DNA of 64,000 nt from Lachancea mirantina (lineage: Eukaryota; Ascomycota; Saccharomycetes; Saccharomycetales; Saccharomycetaceae). The notes below the pieces were generated by a model. It was not told where the DNA came from and ran no database searches. It saw nothing but the letters and a program-made list of their open reading frames with translations. Made by a program: the position numbers and the translations under genes. The DNA is taken from positions 496,001 to 560,000 of the forward strand of contig LT598466.1 in assembly GCA_900074745.1 (NCBI GenBank), in the 5' to 3' direction. Positions 60,696 to 64,000 of this stretch are shown here, piece by piece (position 1 is the stretch's first letter; every line of letters starts with the position of its first letter).

Positions 60696-61520
60696 ATGAC
60701 GATTATCGCTGCGAGCGAAAAGATCAAGCACAACGTCCAGGATGGGATATTTGTGATTCAATTGGACGATGCAAAGTCGTTGAATTCAATGACGGGTCAT
60801 GATTACTTATATTTGGGACATTTGATGGAAATCGCAGATCGCGACAGCGCGGTGTATCTGACGGTTTTACAGAGTAGTGGTAGGTTTTTCTCGTCAGGTG
60901 CTAACGTCGGGAACATCGGAGCCATGCAGAGTGCTCAGGACGAAAATGGAGAGCTGGGCAAATGGCTGTCGGAATTTGTGAGCCGGAATTTGTTTGTAAC
61001 GCACGTTTTTGCGAAACATACCAAACCCATAGTATGTTGCTTGAATGGTCCCGCCGTGGGTCTCTCAGCGGCGATAGTCATGTTATGCGACGTTGTTTAT
61101 GCGATGAATAATTCCGTATACTTGCTTTTCCCCTTTGCGAATCTTGCGCTAGTGACCGAAGGTGCACTTTCTGTGACATTACCTATGAAACTCGGCTACA
61201 ACGTCGCAAGCGAGATTCTGACATTGGCACGACCTGTGACATTTGATCAACTTAACGGCAAAGTCGTGACCCGGAATTACAACCTAAAAGACACTCAAGA
61301 ATTCAATTCCCAGGTTTTACAAGATTTGAAGCGCGCCACGGGCGATTTGCACAAGGAAAGTATTCCCGGCATGAAAAGATTGCTTCAAAGAAGTGTTCTA
61401 GACCAAATGAAACGCGCCAATGTCGACGAAGTCAACGACGCACTTTCGTACTGGGTACGAGGTTTACCGCAACAAAGATTTCGTGAAATTAAATCCAAGC
61501 AACGTATTCATAAGATGTGA
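60696..61520 (+). CDS. ECI1: Peroxisomal delta3,delta2-enoyl-CoA isomerase Eci1
   Basis: Crotonase-fold enzyme that moves double bonds so that unsaturated fatty acids can enter peroxisomal beta-oxidation. 274 residues from ATG 60696 (280 in S. cerevisiae). The oxyanion-hole segments SSGRFFSSGANVGNI and CLNGPAVGLSAA are present, and the catalytic Glu lies in LVTEGALSVTLP at E155 (E158 in Eci1). The C-terminus is HKM, where Eci1 has the PTS1 HRL; HKM is not a standard signal. It converges on the YLR283W orthologue with 16 nt between stop codons. Single ancestor of ECI1/DCI1-type genes by position (YLR284C). An upstream frame extension starts with TTG. Confidence 0.93.
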   Translation: MTIIAASEKIKHNVQDGIFVIQLDDAKSLNSMTGHDYLYLGHLMEIADRDSAVYLTVLQSSGRFFSSGANVGNIGAMQSAQDENGELGKWLSEFVSRNLFVTHVFAKHTKPIVCCLNGPAVGLSAAIVMLCDVVYAMNNSVYLLFPFANLALVTEGALSVTLPMKLGYNVASEILTLARPVTFDQLNGKVVTRNYNLKDTQEFNSQVLQDLKRATGDLHKESIPGMKRLLQRSVLDQMKRANVDEVNDALSYWVRGLPQQRFREIKSKQRIHKM

Positions 61521-61536
61521 ACTGATTGTATGTACA

Positions 61537-62448
61537 TTATGTAGAATTGGGTTCCGGATCCTCCGGCCAGCCCGTGGCCTCGCTTTCTTCTGGCTCTATT
61601 GTATGCAAAATGACTTCAACGGGTTTTTCGCTTTCAACAGATATTCGTTTAGATATACTGACACCGCTCATTATGAAAAATACCAAGATGATCACTGCGA
61701 AGAGCCCGCTTCTGGTAGTTTGCCATCTCAGGTTCTCAATTTCCGATTTTACGTTCCCAATAATCTTAGTACCAATTTTATTATTACAGTCTTTTAAATC
61801 CAAACTGATACTACGTTGCTGGAGCGTGTTTTCAGTTTTATGATCGTTGAAATCAACTCGGGAGTCTTTTTTCAACAAATTGATGATGAGTTCGTTAAGG
61901 TCGTCATGCATAGATTGCAAATCTCGATTCAGTTTCAAGAGTTTCAAATTTTGTTCGTTCAATGCCGTTTCTCTCGAATTTTGGATAGCGAACTTGACTT
62001 CCGTTTCTGCTGCATTGAACAAATGCGATTGATTCTCGAGTTCCATATTTCTCAAGAATTTGACATTATATTGCTCGAAAAACTCCTCGTTAAGAGATTC
62101 AAGCAAAAGTTGGATTATGGCCTTGCTTTGCTGGGGAGTAAATCCGGATTTGAGAAGTTCATCGTAATATTTCAATGTGTCGACTTGGTGTTCTGCTCGT
62201 GTGGATTTTAATCCGTTCCCCTCTGAGATCAATTGTTCGGGCAACTTATCAATGAAATTGCCCGGTAAATCGTCTTTCAAATCAGCTATGGCCCCTTTTT
62301 CACCAGGTTTAGTGAGATTTGCACTTAAGCTCGCGATACTTGAACTCTTCTCATTAAGCCTTGTTAAACCCATATGAAGGTGTCTGGAAAGCTGGAAACT
62401 GCGGGAAAAGGCCCTTTTCATGTTTCTGGCAAGACCAAAGGCCCGCAT
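61537..62448 (-). CDS. Mitochondrial inner-membrane coiled-coil protein (DUF1640/CCDC90 family, YLR283W orthologue)
   Basis: Member of the family that includes MCUR1/CCDC90 and yeast Fmp32. 303 residues: a basic presequence-like N-terminus (about 1-35), a conserved helix region LKYYDELLKSGFTPQQSKAII with EFFEQYNVKFL (about 90-130), a coiled-coil (about 130-225) and one membrane span near 248-262 (GLFAVIILVFFIMSGV), then a short tail. This is the standard layout of the family. Function in yeast is not firmly known; Fmp32 has been linked to cytochrome oxidase assembly. Position equals YLR283W. Confidence 0.88.
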   Translation of the reverse strand: MRAFGLARNMKRAFSRSFQLSRHLHMGLTRLNEKSSSIASLSANLTKPGEKGAIADLKDDLPGNFIDKLPEQLISEGNGLKSTRAEHQVDTLKYYDELLKSGFTPQQSKAIIQLLLESLNEEFFEQYNVKFLRNMELENQSHLFNAAETEVKFAIQNSRETALNEQNLKLLKLNRDLQSMHDDLNELIINLLKKDSRVDFNDHKTENTLQQRSISLDLKDCNNKIGTKIIGNVKSEIENLRWQTTRSGLFAVIILVFFIMSGVSISKRISVESEKPVEVILHTIEPEESEATGWPEDPEPNST

Positions 62449-62757
62449 GCTCGTATTGATGCTGGAAAAGACACTATCTTACGGCTTTTTCGCTTGAAGT
62501 CGGTTGGTTTAAAGGTTGAGTTGTTCAATCTTGGCACGTCATCGTGAGAAATTTCAGATATGATGGAAATTACTAGTTAAAGAAACCAAAGAAAGAGCAT
62601 AGAAGCAGAGCTCGAGGACTACTGAGTTACTGAGATTAGTCTGGAAGTGATTAAACGAGCCAAATATCTTTTTTTTGCAAGTTAGCTTGGGACAGTGGAG
62701 ACAATTTTGGAGCCAGAACAGCCTAATCTCAATAAATTGACGAAATTATACCTTACA
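62449..62757. other. Divergent spacer between YLR283W orthologue and RSO55
   Basis: 309 nt with a T8 run near 62670. The frame of RSO55 stays open back to GTG 62695 but has no ATG before 62758. Confidence 0.5.
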
Positions 62758-63261
62758 ATGATGAAACAGCGAGTTCTTTTGAATGAAATGCAGTTGTACT
62801 GGAAGCGAAATTTGCATTCCCACATGGTAGCCAATATAAAGAAACGGCAGTTGCCTCCGCGTCCCAAATTTTCACCAGATTGGGAGACGGAACTTGAAGA
62901 GAAGTTTTTGCACGGAGGGCGCGGTCCCGGCGGTCAGAAGATTAACAAATGCAACAGCAAAGTGCAATTGCGTCATCTCCCTAGTGGAATCGTGGTCGAA
63001 TGCCAAGAGACAAGGTCCAGAGACCAGAATCGTAAGATTGCACGCGAAAAACTGGCGCTGAAGATCAGTCAATGGCAAAACGACGGTATTGCAGCTGCTA
63101 GAAATGAAGCAATGCATCAATGGGGGAAACAGAGTAAGCGAAGTAAAGAAAAGAAGAGTCGCGAAAAACACGTGAAACACAGGGCGTTGCGCGATGAGCA
63201 AGAATTAGAGAGAATTCAAGAAGAACAACGACTCTTGGAGTTGATTAGAAACGGAGAGTAA
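62758..63261 (+). CDS. RSO55: Mitochondrial release-factor-like ribosome rescue protein (RSO55/C12orf65 family)
   Basis: Class I release-factor fold without the stop-codon-reading domain, thought to free peptidyl-tRNA from stalled mitochondrial ribosomes. 167 residues from ATG 62758 (155 in S. cerevisiae YLR281C). The GGQ motif lies in GGRGPGGQKINK (G58, G59, Q60), followed by NSKVQLRHLPSGIVVECQ and SRDQNRKIAREKL, and a Lys/Arg-rich C-terminal helix (SKRSKEKKSREKHVKHR) that would enter the mRNA channel. The first 30 residues are basic and fit a presequence. An adjacent ATG at 62761 would do as well. Confidence 0.92.
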   Translation: MMKQRVLLNEMQLYWKRNLHSHMVANIKKRQLPPRPKFSPDWETELEEKFLHGGRGPGGQKINKCNSKVQLRHLPSGIVVECQETRSRDQNRKIAREKLALKISQWQNDGIAAARNEAMHQWGKQSKRSKEKKSREKHVKHRALRDEQELERIQEEQRLLELIRNGE

Positions 63262-63754
63262 TCCTTCATTCAAATGCATAAGTGCATTGCCCGGTTGGAT
63301 CCAATACAACGGTCACTGCAATTCATCTTTGGACCATGCAAGGCACACAATCCAAAGAACAAAGTACTAATGGTATCAGCACAATACCAAGGGACAAAAA
63401 ACACGTTTTTATCACCTCCCTGATGATTCAAAGATCCTGCCAAACCTGTCAAAGACAGACAAAAAGATCTTTCAAAGCTTTCAATTTTTTCTAAATTACC
63501 AGTTGGCCAAAAATTATCAACAAAAATTCATCGTGGGGCCCTCATCTATCTCTACAGGTTTAATATGCTAGAGTTGTAAATTTCTCCCTTCCTCTATCAC
63601 CAGTCCTGGCTCGTTTACCTGTTCCTCTACAAAGTGTCGATATTGCAATTAAGATATCACCCCATATGATGTCCGAAAAATTAAACTATCGCGTTAAGAG
63701 AACATTGACAGAAAGAATACAAACTAGCACTTCAAAGGGTCATTATCAACAGTC
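63262..63754. other. Spacer upstream of the last gene
   Basis: 493 nt, promoter of the zinc-cluster gene. Two short overlapping ORFs here show no features. Confidence 0.5.
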
Positions 63755-64000
63755 ATGGGCCGTCCTCGCAAGGAGGTTAGCCAGAAAATCTTTGAGAACT
63801 TCCAAATGGAGCTAGAGTTGGCCGGTCAAGATGTTGATCTGTTGTTGAAAGATAAAAGAGGTCGATCGCGCGCGTGTTTGCTCTGCCGCAGGCGAAAAAG
63901 GCGATGTGATCAGAAACTTCCGAGCTGTACAATGTGCTTGAAAGCCGGTGTGAAGTGTATACAACCCGTCAACTATTCCAGTAGGTCAGCGCCAGATAGT
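63755..64000 (+). CDS. Zinc-cluster transcription factor, N-terminal part (YLR278C orthologue)
   Basis: First 82 codons; the gene runs off the window. MGRPRKEVSQKIFENFQ is followed by a Zn2Cys6 domain with all six cysteines (C-x2-C-x6-C-x6-C-x2-C-x6-C, about residues 41-68) and the basic stretch RRRKRR. The N-terminus with MGRPRKEVS and the order after YLR281C point to S. cerevisiae YLR278C, a zinc-cluster protein of uncertain role. The zinc cluster so close to the N-terminus is usual for the class. Confidence 0.85.
   Translation, partial: MGRPRKEVSQKIFENFQMELELAGQDVDLLLKDKRGRSRACLLCRRRKRRCDQKLPSCTMCLKAGVKCIQPVNYSSRSAPDS

Overview
This window is nuclear DNA of a budding yeast in the Saccharomycetaceae that most likely diverged before the whole-genome duplication; a Lachancea-like species is my best guess. 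Genes are compact and almost intronless, tRNA and ribosomal-protein genes have yeast form, and the one spliced gene found carries a TACTAAC branch site. The decisive evidence is gene order. Genes that lie on two sister regions of the S. cerevisiae genome (chromosome II, YBR044C to YBR058C, and chromosome IV, YDR019C to YDR036C) are interleaved here in one collinear run, and every orientation agrees. From about 57.6 kb the order switches to the YLR286C to YLR278C block, also with all orientations kept.

Layout. 0-11.9 kb: end of a probable EHD3, tRNA-Leu, UBP14, MUM2, ARO3, tRNA-Gln, a GH5 glucanase-like gene (YBR056W) and PRP6. 12-17.6 kb: LYS14, then a divergent pair with no counterpart at this site in S. 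cerevisiae, a secreted-type ureohydrolase and a MATE transporter. 17.9-31.7 kb: MRH1/YRO2, YBR053C, PST2, MIX14, RAD28, REG1 and VPS54. 32.8-41.7 kb: REB1, spliced RPS11, a GC-rich structured element, FMP23, ZTA1, GIP1 and SES1. 43.8-47.7 kb: a YOR1-like ABC transporter, also absent from this place in S. cerevisiae. 49.2-56.7 kb: tRNA-Val, ATG31, FAL1, DAS2, TCM62 and GCV1. 57.6 kb to the end: chitinase CTS1, NNT1/EFM7, ECI1, YLR283W, RSO55 and the first 82 codons of a zinc-cluster regulator (YLR278C).

Functional themes are those of a core yeast genome: amino-acid metabolism (ARO3, LYS14, GCV1), PP1 targeting (REG1, GIP1), mitochondrial maintenance (MIX14, FMP23, TCM62, YLR283W, RSO55), redox defence (PST2, ZTA1), and translation or ribosome assembly (RPS11, SES1, FAL1, NNT1). 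Promoters hold readable motifs: three Reb1 sites before REB1, a Lys14-type site before LYS14, three spaced TGACTC repeats before GCV1, Yap1-type sites before PST2 and ZTA1, and PAC plus RRPE pairs before FAL1 and NNT1.

No mobile element, LTR, CRISPR array or centromere was recognised. The most unexplained objects are a GC-rich, heavily base-paired element of about 200 nt between the RPS11 start codon and its Rap1 site, a 14-bp-stem hairpin in the MRH1 upstream region, and the inserted ureohydrolase/MATE pair.
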